From positions 1 through 64,000 of the forward strand of contig JAJZVA010000003.1 in NCBI GenBank assembly GCA_021845905.1: a DNA stretch of 64,000 nucleotides, in the 5' to 3' direction. The notes beneath the pieces were generated by a model. That model did not search any database and had not been told where the DNA came from. It saw only the letters and a list, made by a program, of their open reading frames with translations. Source of the DNA: Pseudomonadota bacterium. Its GTDB lineage: Bacteria; Pseudomonadota; Alphaproteobacteria; Micavibrionales; UBA2020. This document shows, in pieces, positions 44,130 through 52,091 of the stretch; positions within the stretch are counted from its first letter, which is position 1; the number at the start of each line of letters is the position of its first letter. A program made the position numbers and the translations under genes.

Positions 44130-44403
44130 GGTCAGACCTCATTAATCTATGGCAATTCTACGCGAAGCGAAAATGGCGATCCTGCAATGACAAGGCTGCA
44201 GAGCGTAGCGGTTGCTACGGTCAAAGCCTTGGAAGCTGCAGGGCGTCATTTTCGCCGCGCCCGGAAGGGTAAGCCCTCGGCCGCACCGTCTGCGGCGTCA
44301 AAGCAACTCAGCGTGGGATCCACCACGCTTTCGTTGCTTTTCCTTGCATCCAATACGGCGCAGGGCTTATATAATTCCATAGATTAATGAGGTCTGACCC
44401 TAG
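44126..44403 (+). repeat. Structured repeat element, copy A
   Basis: 278 bases bounded by inverted repeats: TAGGGTCAGACCTCATTAAT (left, from 44127) and ATTAATGAGGTCTGACCCTA (right, to 44402), 26-bp perfect arms including ATCTATGG/CCATAGAT. Inside, stems nest symmetrically: GCGAAAATG/CATTTTCGC, CCTGC/GCAGG, AAGGCT/AGCCTT, CGTAGC/GCTACG in the first half; TAAGCCCT/AGGGCTTA, GCCGCA/TGCGGC, AAAGCAAC/GTTGCTTT, GCGTGG/CCACGC in the second. The skeleton recurs at 57578-57878 with different but again complementary stems. It follows the transglycosylase gene and separates it from dotD. No protein is encoded. Possibly a MITE-type element or a structured RNA; the family is not one I know. Confidence 0.85.
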
Positions 44404-44551
44404 ACACGCCGATGTTGCCGTCGGGGATTGAGTTCCCGCGCCTTATAAGTTAACTTGCTGTTTGCAAGGGTTGCAAAACAGGTTAACATCTACAATACTG
44501 AAACCGTTAACTTTTTACAAAAAGCTGTCTGGGGTGGTGGAACGTACTGGC

Positions 44552-45037
44552 ATGAACAAGAAAATCTCGATTTTTTTAATGACGGGTGTTGTCGGCATGC
44601 TTGCGGCCTGCACGCCCCGCGTCAATCAACAACTCGTGGCGTCGCCCGATCCTGTCGCGCTCCGGCTCGCGGCGGCGGCGGACAAGGCGTCGGCCGCGCT
44701 GCAAACGCTCGCGGCCATAGAGCAGGCGCGCAATCCGGGCGAAGCGGTGCAAATGCCGCCGGACGCGCCGGTGGAACTGCGCCGCATCATCTCGATCAGC
44801 TGGACCGGGCCGATCAAACCGATCGTGCAACAACTCGCCGACCGCGCCGGCTACAGGCTTGAGGTCAACGGCGACCGTCCACCCGCGCCGATCGTCGTTT
44901 CGGTCAACGCGCGCGAAGAATCCGTCATCGAGGTTTTGCGCGACGTCGGCCTGCAGGCGGGCCAGCGCGCCGACATCGCCGTCGATCCGACACATCATCT
45001 TGTGGAGCTGAACTATGCGCCTGTTTCCGGAGGTTAA
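44552..45037 (+). CDS. dotD: Type IVB secretion lipoprotein DotD
   Basis: 161 residues from the ATG at 44552. Signal with lipobox GMLAAC at Cys20, then an Ala-rich helix (AAAADKASAALQTLAAIEQ) and the secretin N1-like domain of DotD (IISISWTGPIKPIVQQLADR, VSVNAREESVIEVLRDVGLQ). DotD sits in the outer membrane and helps assemble the DotC/DotH core. Size equals Legionella DotD. Its 3' end overlaps dotC by 23 bases. The order dotD-dotC-dotB-icmT matches traH-traI-traJ-traK of IncI plasmids. Confidence 0.88.
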   Translation: MNKKISIFLMTGVVGMLAACTPRVNQQLVASPDPVALRLAAAADKASAALQTLAAIEQARNPGEAVQMPPDAPVELRRIISISWTGPIKPIVQQLADRAGYRLEVNGDRPPAPIVVSVNAREESVIEVLRDVGLQAGQRADIAVDPTHHLVELNYAPVSGG

Positions 45038-46259
45038 GCCGCCGCGCCGCGTTTGGAGCGCGCGCATCCGCGCCGCCGCTTTCGGCGTCGTGATCGCCGC
45101 GGCGGGTCTGTCCGCCGCGCCGGCGTTCGCGCAGTATTATCCCGGCCAGGCGCCGCAGGGTTACTATCCGCAAGCGCAGGGCTATTACCCGCAGGCGCAG
45201 GGCTATTACCCGCAGGCGCAAGGCTACTATCCGCAAACGCAGGGTTACCAGCCTTATCCGCAACAAACCCAGCCCGCAACGCAACAGCAAAACCAGAACC
45301 AGACGCCGCAAAACAGCAGTAACGCAACGTCCGCGACGCCCGCCGCGCCGGTCGATCTCGGCAGCGTCAGCGACCCGAACAGCATCGCCTACAAGGCCAA
45401 CCGGCTGGCCGTTCAGGCGCAGCAGCAGCGCAGTGAAAACGCCACGCTCGACCAGCAGAGCCTGACCGCGCAGGAAGGTCTCGGGCAGGGCAATCCGCCG
45501 CCGGATCTCATGCAGTTGCAGGAGGTGCAAAAATACCAGAGCGCAGGCAGCGGAAGCATCAGCGACGCGCCGGTCGATACGAACGACCTTTCCCTCGACG
45601 TGCGCCGTCAGGCGCAACGCGAGGCGGCGCTCTCCTACGGCGCGCGCGGCGGCCTCGCCAAGCGCAACTTCGAGATCATGGAGCAGATGCGCGGCTTCAG
45701 CAAGGCGCTCGACCGCGTGTTCAACTTCCGCGCGCTTTTGATCCGCGCCCCGTCGGGGCTGCTGATCGAGCCGCCCATCGTCAGCGAGTCCGACAAGGCG
45801 CTGGTCATCGCCGATCACGGCGACGAAGCCGCCGTCGCCGACAGGGTCTATGACATCAACCAGCAGGCGAAGATCGTCACCGCGCCGCGCGACTGGCGGC
45901 AGTACCTTGTACATTCCTGGTCGAACGTGCCGCCGCCGCCGCGCGTCCTGTGGCCGAAAACGCCGCAGGAGCAGGCCGACTGGAGCGTCTGGGTGCAGGA
46001 AGGCTGGGCCGCCGGCGTCAAGCAGGCCAACCAGATGTTCGAGGACAACGTCAACCAGCTCGTCGCCGACTTCGACGGCATGGTGCGTTACCGCGTCCTG
46101 CTCGCGCAAAATATGATCACGGCGCCTTATGCCATGCAGGAAGACCGCGGCGTGACGGGCAACGCAAGCCAGATGCGGATCGGCGACAGCGCCGTCAGAA
46201 TTACAGACCCGTCGCAATTCCTGAAGAAGGCGAACTTGTGGAAGCCGGCAGACCAGTAA
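45015..46259 (+). CDS. dotC: Type IVB secretion protein DotC
   Basis: 414 residues, about 110 longer than Legionella DotC. The extra length is a Gln/Tyr-rich repeat region near residues 42-100 (units of QGYYPQA, then NQNQTPQNSSNA). The conserved part is unmistakable: RDEAALSYGARGGLAKRNF-like block (EAALSYGARGGLAKRN), LLIEPPIVSESDKALV, DRVYDINQQAKIVTAPRDWR, WVQEGWAAGVKQANQMFEDN. The signal peptide ends AAPAFAQ; no lipobox is seen, unlike the Legionella lipoprotein. It cooperates with DotD at the outer membrane. Confidence 0.9.
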   Translation: MRLFPEVKPPRRVWSARIRAAAFGVVIAAAGLSAAPAFAQYYPGQAPQGYYPQAQGYYPQAQGYYPQAQGYYPQTQGYQPYPQQTQPATQQQNQNQTPQNSSNATSATPAAPVDLGSVSDPNSIAYKANRLAVQAQQQRSENATLDQQSLTAQEGLGQGNPPPDLMQLQEVQKYQSAGSGSISDAPVDTNDLSLDVRRQAQREAALSYGARGGLAKRNFEIMEQMRGFSKALDRVFNFRALLIRAPSGLLIEPPIVSESDKALVIADHGDEAAVADRVYDINQQAKIVTAPRDWRQYLVHSWSNVPPPPRVLWPKTPQEQADWSVWVQEGWAAGVKQANQMFEDNVNQLVADFDGMVRYRVLLAQNMITAPYAMQEDRGVTGNASQMRIGDSAVRITDPSQFLKKANLWKPADQ

Positions 46260-47461
46260 GTCTCCTTAAAAAGGGCATCGACGATCTCAAGCAGACCTGG
46301 CCGGAGGAACCGGACAGGTTCCTCGAACAGCACGTCGATCCGTTCCTTTTGTGGTGCGTGTCGCGCGGCGCCTCCGACATCACCTTCCAGACCGGGCGCT
46401 CCGTTTACGGCGAAATTTACGGCACGCTCTATCCGGCGACGTTCCGCTCGATCGACGGCGCGGACATGACGGCGATCATCACGCGCATTTACGGCGCGGA
46501 GGCGCTGGCGATCCTCGCAGGCGGGCGCGACATCGACATGTCGTATGAAATCATGACCGACAGGTTCACCCGCACGCGCTTTCGCGTCAACATCACCGCC
46601 ATTCTCGCGGGCGGGCGCGACGGCATCCAGATCACCATGCGGACATTGCCGCAGTCGCCGCCGACGATGTTGCAGCTGGGCGTCGAAGAAGACATCATGA
46701 AGAACTGGCGGCCGCGCCAGGGGCTTGTGCTCGTGACGGGGCCGACCGGCTCCGGCAAGTCGACGCTGCTCGCCGCGGGCATCCGCATGATGGTCGAGAG
46801 CGCGCACGGGTGCGGCAAGCTTTTGACGTACGAGGCGCCGATCGAATTCACCTACGACGCCGTTTTGAGCCGCCGCAGTCTTGTCGCGCAGTCGGAAATT
46901 CCGCGCCACCTGCCGACCTTCGCCGCGGGCGTGCGCAACGCGCTCCGCCGCAAGCCGGAAATCATCCTCGTGGGCGAATCGCGCGACCGTGAAACCATCT
47001 CCGCCGCCATCGAGGCGGGGCAGACGGGCCACCTTGTCTATTCGACCGTGCACACGACCGGCGTCGCCTCCACCATCCGCCGCATGGTCTCGACGTTCGA
47101 GCCGTCGGAGCGCACCGAGCGCGCTTATTCGCTTATGGAAACGATGCGGTTAATCATTACGCAAACATTAGTGCCTAAAATAGGAGGCGGGCGTCAGGCG
47201 CTCCGCGAGTTCATGGTGTTCGACGAGGATGTGCGCGAGCGGATGCTCAGCCTGCCTTTCGACCAGTGGCCGGCGGAACTGATGCGGCTGGTGCCCGAAA
47301 GAGGCAAGACGATGGAGCGGTCGGCGCGCGATGCCTATGAGGCTGGCATTATAGAAAAGCGCTATTATCTCCTTTACGCGCAAGGCACCCGCGCGCAGGC
47401 CAAGGCGATGGGCGTCGCGGTTGATGGAGAAGATCCGGCCGAAGAAAAAGAAGAGGGATAA
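46238..47461 (+). CDS. dotB: Type IVB secretion ATPase DotB
   Basis: 407 residues from a GTG at 46238 (AGAAGG site), overlapping dotC by 22 bases. Hexameric PilT/VirB11-like ATPase in the cytoplasm. LLWCVSRGASDITFQTGRSV is the typical DotB N-domain; Walker A GPTGSGKST at 168-176, Walker B IILVGESRDRETI, His box TGHLVYSTVHTTGVAS. The C-terminus (AQAKAMGVAVDGEDPAEEKE) is longer and more acidic than in Legionella. It energises substrate transfer or assembly. Confidence 0.93.
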   Translation: MEAGRPVSLLKKGIDDLKQTWPEEPDRFLEQHVDPFLLWCVSRGASDITFQTGRSVYGEIYGTLYPATFRSIDGADMTAIITRIYGAEALAILAGGRDIDMSYEIMTDRFTRTRFRVNITAILAGGRDGIQITMRTLPQSPPTMLQLGVEEDIMKNWRPRQGLVLVTGPTGSGKSTLLAAGIRMMVESAHGCGKLLTYEAPIEFTYDAVLSRRSLVAQSEIPRHLPTFAAGVRNALRRKPEIILVGESRDRETISAAIEAGQTGHLVYSTVHTTGVASTIRRMVSTFEPSERTERAYSLMETMRLIITQTLVPKIGGGRQALREFMVFDEDVRERMLSLPFDQWPAELMRLVPERGKTMERSARDAYEAGIIEKRYYLLYAQGTRAQAKAMGVAVDGEDPAEEKEEG

Positions 47462-47467
47462 AAAATC

Positions 47468-47752
47468 ATGGCGGAAGAACAGACCTGGCACTGGCGCAAT
47501 ACCATGAAACCCGTGCGCTTTTTCGTGTTTGACGCCCGCGCGGTGTTCTTTTTGCTGCTGGTTTTGGTGCACTTTCGCGAATGGACGCTGGGCGTGGCGG
47601 GCGTTTTTATGGGGATTTTCTGGCTATTCGAGCGCAAAGGCCTGACTTTCGCCGCCGCGGCGCGGGCGATCCGCCTCTGGTTTATCGGCAAATACCGTCC
47701 GGCGTGGATTTATACGCGGCGGCGCAAGATGATAGATACGGGTTCCAGTTGA
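47468..47752 (+). CDS. icmT: Type IVB secretion protein IcmT
   Basis: 94 residues. WHWRNTMKPVRFFVFDARAV followed by two hydrophobic helices (FFLLLVLVHFREWTLGVAGV, FMGIFWLFERKGLTFAAAA) and the basic RYRPAWIYTRRRK-like end define IcmT/TraK. It is a small inner-membrane component near DotB. Six bases after dotB, so cotranscribed. Confidence 0.9.
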   Translation: MAEEQTWHWRNTMKPVRFFVFDARAVFFLLLVLVHFREWTLGVAGVFMGIFWLFERKGLTFAAAARAIRLWFIGKYRPAWIYTRRRKMIDTGSS

Positions 47753-47835
47753 TTCGGGCGGCACAATCGTCCTATAACCTTAGAAACGGTTTTTTATTTT
47801 ATCGTAATCTCGAGCAGGTCTGAGTGAGGACAAAA

Positions 47836-48951
47836 ATGAATGTGAGGCGTAGCGTTTTTCTGATGGCTGGATTTTCCATGGCGGTGCTCGTCGGCGGGCA
47901 CGCCACGCCGGCGCGCGCGGATTTTACTTGGATGCAGTCGCCGCCGCCCGCGCAACAGCCGCAAGCCGCAACCCCGCAATCCATGACCAATGATGTCGCG
48001 CCGCCCATGCCCGCGCAGAAGGTCGCGCCGATCCAGGCCACGCCGCTCGCCCCGCGGTCCCTGACCGCAAATGCCGCAGCGCCGTCTCCGGTCGCCGCGC
48101 CGATGCCTGCCGTTTCGTCCTCTGCAACGCCTGCCGCGCCGCCGGTCGACAATGTTTCGGGTTTCGCCACAGGCGTGCCCCTGAGCCTTGCTTTAAGCCA
48201 GCTGGTGCCGTCGCGTTATGACGTGATTCTAGGCCATGGCGTGCGAGGCCGCACGCAGGTTTCGTGGACGGGCGGCAAGCCCTGGGAGCAGGTTTTGTCC
48301 GATATGCTTGCGCCCGCGCATATGTCGTTCTCCTTGAGCGGGCACAGGCTGACGGTGGAACGCAACGGCGCGCAGGCGGCGTCGCTCTCCGCGCCGATCT
48401 CGGTCGCGCCGCAGGAAAAAATGCCGACGGACGTCATGGCCCCGCCCGCGGCTTCGCCGCCGGTTGTTTTAAAGTCTTCGCCGCCGGTTGTTTTAAAGTC
48501 TTCGCCGCCGGTTGCCTTGACGGCGTCGACAGGCAGTCAATCGTCCGCGACGGCGCAAAACCTGCCCACGCCGTTGCCGCCGGTCGCCGCGCCCGTCATG
48601 GCCGCGCCGCAAATGTCGGCGCCGCCGCAAGTTGCCGCCGCCGCGCCAGCGACAGCTCCGCAAGTTGCATCTCCCGCGGCGCCCGCCGCGCCGTGGAGCG
48701 CGCAAAAAGGCCAAACCCTGAAAGCCGTTCTGACGGCCTGGGCGCAAGCCGCGCATGTGCATCTTTACTGGGCGATCGATTACAACTATCGTCTGCCCGG
48801 CGACGTGTCTTTCGACGGCAACTTCACGCAGGCGGTTTCACAGCTGTTCGACCTTTTCTCGCAGGTGCATCCCCAGCCTTATGGACAGTTGCACACCGAT
48901 CAGCAGAACGGCGACGTTTTGATCGTCAGGACTTACGGAGATTATAACTAA
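47836..48951 (+). CDS. TcpQ-domain / STN-like exported protein of the secretion locus
   Basis: 371 residues from the ATG at 47836 (GTGAGGACAAAA site). Signal peptide (FLMAGFSMAVLVGGHATPARA), a first STN/secretin-N-like module (SGFATGVPLSLALSQLVPSR, RGRTQVSWTGGKPWEQVLSD), a Pro/Ala-rich linker with a 24-bp duplication, and a C-terminal TcpQ-type module (WSAQKGQTLKAVLTAWAQAA, NYRLPGDVSFDGNFTQAVSQ). Such proteins support outer-membrane pilus or secretin assembly. Encoded after icmT, where IncI plasmids have traL. No Dot/Icm name can be given with confidence. Confidence 0.75.
   Translation: MNVRRSVFLMAGFSMAVLVGGHATPARADFTWMQSPPPAQQPQAATPQSMTNDVAPPMPAQKVAPIQATPLAPRSLTANAAAPSPVAAPMPAVSSSATPAAPPVDNVSGFATGVPLSLALSQLVPSRYDVILGHGVRGRTQVSWTGGKPWEQVLSDMLAPAHMSFSLSGHRLTVERNGAQAASLSAPISVAPQEKMPTDVMAPPAASPPVVLKSSPPVVLKSSPPVALTASTGSQSSATAQNLPTPLPPVAAPVMAAPQMSAPPQVAAAAPATAPQVASPAAPAAPWSAQKGQTLKAVLTAWAQAAHVHLYWAIDYNYRLPGDVSFDGNFTQAVSQLFDLFSQVHPQPYGQLHTDQQNGDVLIVRTYGDYN
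48453..48514 (+). repeat. 24-bp tandem repeat in the linker of the TcpQ-domain gene
   Basis: Two perfect copies (48453-48476, 48477-48500) and a 14-base partial copy. Each encodes an in-frame SPPVVLKS unit; the third is changed to SPPVALTA. Confidence 0.95.
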
Positions 48952-48967
48952 CCATATGATATGGTTA
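48949..48967. promoter_or_regulatory. Palindrome between the TcpQ gene and the exported paralogues
   Basis: TAACCATAT-G-ATATGGTTA: 9-base arms around one central base, starting in the TAA stop of the TcpQ gene and lying directly upstream of the promoter at 48975. The single-base loop argues for a protein-binding site rather than a hairpin. Confidence 0.55.
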
Positions 48968-48974
48968 TAATCTT

Positions 48975-49003
48975 TTGTAAAAACGATCATATTTAGCTAA
49001 AAT
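48975..49003 (+). promoter_or_regulatory. Promoter of the exported paralogue array
   Basis: TTGTAA (48975-48980), 17-base spacer, TAAAAT (48998-49003), 62 bases upstream of the ATG at 49065. With the palindrome just upstream, it suggests that the four exported paralogues can be expressed separately from the dot genes. Confidence 0.6.
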
Positions 49004-49064
49004 GTGATACAATAAGGAGATATTGTTTTATCTGGGGGACGTTGCTTGCCGGAACGTCGGGTGC

Positions 49065-50594
49065 ATGCGTAAGCGCAACTTTAAAAAATATCTGTTTTTG
49101 CTGGCGTTTGTCGTGTTTCCGCTGGCGGGATACCTGACGGTCGGCGGCGTCAGGATGTGCCGCGCGCAGGTTTGCGGCGAGTGCGGCGTCCCCTGCATCG
49201 CGCCCAACAGCCTTGCGCAGGCGCTCGACACCATATACAGCAGCGTCATCCAGCCGGCGCTCGATCAGGCGACGAATGAACTGGTCGCCTACATGGACCC
49301 CAACATACAGATTTTCAACGACGGGATTCAGCCGGTTCTCGACTGGACGCAGATGCAAATCGCCGCCCTCTATAACACGCTGTGGTATTACAATCTCCTG
49401 CCCGAGATGCAGGACATGACGCGCGAGCTCACTCAAGCCAACACCGAGCAGGCCGAAGCGCTGGGCGCTTTCGCCGACGCGGCGAACATGAACCGCGTCA
49501 ACGCCACGCTCGCCGACTTGCAGATCAAGGACCACCGCGCGCTCCGCCCCGACAACGGCATCTGCATGGCGGGCACGATGATGAGCGGCATGGCGCGGGC
49601 GAGCGCCTTCAGCAACGGCTATCTCGCCGCCGCCGACGTGGGCAAGATCTGGCGTTCGGCCAACGACTACGACACCCCCGCGCGCGGCGGCATGGCGACC
49701 GACATGCAGTACGAATGGCAGCATAAGGATTATAACGGCAACCCGGCCGGGTATGCCCCCACCTGGTGCAACATGGACGACGATGACGGCAACGCCGGGT
49801 GCGCGTCTACCGGCACATATCCGGGTGAGGACGTCGACGTCGCGGGGATGATTTTCGGCGAGGACACGATCCCGCTGACGACCAGCCTCTACTGCAAGTA
49901 CGCGAGCGGCGGGCCGGGATCGCTCGGCACGCAGTGCAACCCGATGATCGACCTCACATGCCGCCAGAAGGCCAATCCGCAGATGTGCTCGAGCCCCGCC
50001 GAAATCAACCTCGACCAGATGGTGATCAATCTGGCCGAGCCGTTCGTGAAAAATCCGGTGACCGCCAATCCGGCGGAAGGCGGAAAATCGGCCATTCTGG
50101 CGAGCGTCGCCTACAAGGCGAAGCGTCAGGTGGTGTACGACGGCCTCGACTACGTCATTTCCCGCAAGGTGCCGGCGGGACTGAGTTACGATTCCGAACA
50201 GGCGTCGAACCAATATACCAACAACCAGAGTTTCGGCTACACCCTGCCAGACCCGCCGGCCAATTACGCGCCGGGCTTTCAGGCGCTCCTGATGCAGATC
50301 CGCGCCCTGACCGGGGAAGACGTCACCACGTCGCCCAACCCGAGCCGCGACGAGATCCTGCGCGCGCTGATGACGCAGCGCTTCCAGAGCGGCATGTATG
50401 CCTTAAGCCAGATCAACGAGCCGGAGAACGACCAGCGGGAGATGGTCGTCGATCAGGCCCTGCAAGTCATACAACTGAGCGACGATCTCGACATCATGGA
50501 TCACGAGATGCTGTTGCTCGCCTCGCAAGTCGGCAACGAAGTCGAAAGTCAGTACAGCTTCGGCGCGGGATCCGAAGCGGCGCCGGTGCAATGA
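49065..50594 (+). CDS. Exported cysteine-containing protein of the Dot/Icm locus, paralogue 1
   Basis: 509 residues from the ATG at 49065. Signal/anchor region YLFLLAFVVFPLAGYLTVGG, then Cys-rich CRAQVCGECGVPCIAPNS. Helical middle (LWYYNLLPEMQDMTRELTQA, ADLQIKDHRALRPDNGICMA), a Cys pair in APTWCNMDDDDGNAGCAST, and a C-terminal helical block (RFQSGMYALSQINEPENDQR, LQVIQLSDDLDIMDHEMLLL). The same order of blocks occurs in the next three genes. No enzyme motif. Probably a periplasmic or surface component or substrate of the secretion system; role not known. Confidence 0.75.
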   Translation: MRKRNFKKYLFLLAFVVFPLAGYLTVGGVRMCRAQVCGECGVPCIAPNSLAQALDTIYSSVIQPALDQATNELVAYMDPNIQIFNDGIQPVLDWTQMQIAALYNTLWYYNLLPEMQDMTRELTQANTEQAEALGAFADAANMNRVNATLADLQIKDHRALRPDNGICMAGTMMSGMARASAFSNGYLAAADVGKIWRSANDYDTPARGGMATDMQYEWQHKDYNGNPAGYAPTWCNMDDDDGNAGCASTGTYPGEDVDVAGMIFGEDTIPLTTSLYCKYASGGPGSLGTQCNPMIDLTCRQKANPQMCSSPAEINLDQMVINLAEPFVKNPVTANPAEGGKSAILASVAYKAKRQVVYDGLDYVISRKVPAGLSYDSEQASNQYTNNQSFGYTLPDPPANYAPGFQALLMQIRALTGEDVTTSPNPSRDEILRALMTQRFQSGMYALSQINEPENDQREMVVDQALQVIQLSDDLDIMDHEMLLLASQVGNEVESQYSFGAGSEAAPVQ

Positions 50595-52081
50595 TGAAAA
50601 AGGGCATGTTGAAAAATATCGGGGTTTTCTTCGGCGGGAACGGCGCGGCGGGCGCGGTTTTCGCGCTGGTGCTGGCGGCGCTGTCCGGCGGCGCGCGCGC
50701 GGCGATCACGGTCAACCCGCCGACGCCTCTCTCGGGCAGTTCTCCGCCGACGGTCCAGGCGGGGGTCTGCCCCAATACCGGATGGTGCACCAGCTTCGTG
50801 ACCTGCGAGCAGCCCGGCACCGCGCAGATGGTGTCGGATTACCTGATCCAGGACCTGCTCGCCAACCTCGCCAACATGTCGGCGACCGTCGAGAGCTGGC
50901 TTTACGGTTACATGAACAGCGTCATCCAGTCCGCCTACGACCAGCAGCAGTGGATCGAGCTGCAGATGACGCAAGGGTGGGACACCTTCTGGTACTACGA
51001 CCTTCAGCCCGGCTTGCAATCGATGACGCGCCAGCTCGACGCCGACCTCGCCCAGCAGGCCTTCCAGCTTCAGGCCGGCGCCGACGCGACGGCGACGATG
51101 TCGGTCAACCGCGCCCTCGCCAGCCATGAGCAGAAGGACAGAGGCATCAACGGCGGCGGGCAGATGTGCGTGGCGGCGACGATGTCGGAAGGTTTCGTGC
51201 GCACCAAGAGCTTCGCGCACGACATGCGGATCATCTGGGAGCGCGACAGCCTCGCCGACGGCCTCAATGAAAAAGACAACGCGCAAGGCACGCTTTATCC
51301 CGGCGCGTCGTCCGCGGTCGGCAGCGAGTCGCAGCAGTGGTTCAGCTATATCAACTTCTTCTGCGACCCGGACGGCAACAGCGGAAAGAACTATTGCCCC
51401 AACGCGACGAGCGCCGCGCCGGGCTTCGTGCCGATGTACAACGCCGACGTCGAGCCGGTGCGCTGGATCTACAACGACCTGACCATCCCGATGGACCAGG
51501 CCGACAATCCCTTCGAAGGTGCGGAGGCGGCCACCGCCGTCTACGACATCATCAACAACATGGTCGGCATCCCGGCGGAAGAGCCGATGACCAAGCCCGC
51601 GCTTTCGTCCCCGCTGGGGCATCAGGCGTTCCTGCGCCGCCGCTCCTATCTTGCGCGCTACGCGGCGGTGCGTTCCGTGCCCGACCTGATCGCCTCGTGG
51701 CGCGTGCCGGGCAGCGGCGCGCAACTGGCGGCGGAGGTGCACGACCTGCGCGTCGCGGCAGGCGCGCCCGATACGGGATACAACGGCCCGCAGTCGCTGG
51801 TCGGCGGCTATATTTCAAGGGATCCGAGCTACAAGGAGATCATGCACGCGGTGTCTGTCGACCAGTTCAACACCGGAAAATTCGCCCTCGGCATGATCAC
51901 CAACAAGAACAAGCTGCAAATGGAGAAACTGAACCTCAGCGTCTTTTATCTCATGCAGCTTCGGGATTATTACGAATTGCTGGAACGGACGGCGCTGGTC
52001 CTCGCGGTGCAGGTCTCGGTCCGCGACCAGCAGAAGATGAACACATTGCAGAACGTTTATAAGGCCGCGCCGCTGAACTAG
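50591..52081 (+). CDS. Exported cysteine-containing protein of the Dot/Icm locus, paralogue 2
   Basis: 496 residues; the ATG at 50591 overlaps the previous TGA (ATGA). Signal AGAVFALVLAALSGGARAAI. Conserved blocks: CPNTGWCTSFVTCEQPGTAQ, DTFWYYDLQPGLQSMTRQLD, SVNRALASHEQKDRGINGGG then QMCVAATMSEG, a Cys pair in FFCDPDGNSGKNYCP, RRRSYLARYAAVRSVPDLIA, and QFNTGKFALGMITNKNKLQM near the end. Strong overall match in block order to paralogues 1, 3 and 4 though identity is low. Coupled translation indicates that fixed relative amounts matter. Confidence 0.75.
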   Translation: MMKKGMLKNIGVFFGGNGAAGAVFALVLAALSGGARAAITVNPPTPLSGSSPPTVQAGVCPNTGWCTSFVTCEQPGTAQMVSDYLIQDLLANLANMSATVESWLYGYMNSVIQSAYDQQQWIELQMTQGWDTFWYYDLQPGLQSMTRQLDADLAQQAFQLQAGADATATMSVNRALASHEQKDRGINGGGQMCVAATMSEGFVRTKSFAHDMRIIWERDSLADGLNEKDNAQGTLYPGASSAVGSESQQWFSYINFFCDPDGNSGKNYCPNATSAAPGFVPMYNADVEPVRWIYNDLTIPMDQADNPFEGAEAATAVYDIINNMVGIPAEEPMTKPALSSPLGHQAFLRRRSYLARYAAVRSVPDLIASWRVPGSGAQLAAEVHDLRVAAGAPDTGYNGPQSLVGGYISRDPSYKEIMHAVSVDQFNTGKFALGMITNKNKLQMEKLNLSVFYLMQLRDYYELLERTALVLAVQVSVRDQQKMNTLQNVYKAAPLN

Positions 52082-52091
52082 GGAATGACGG

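Noticed and set aside
44187-44387. A 66-codon frame inside structured repeat copy A
   Set aside because: The peptide is dictated by the stem sequences and is not conserved in copy B. The DNA is better explained as a non-coding structured element.
45150-45260. CRISPR-like array at the repeated QGYYPQA codons in dotC
   Set aside because: The repeats are contiguous, in frame, without spacers, and encode a low-complexity protein segment.
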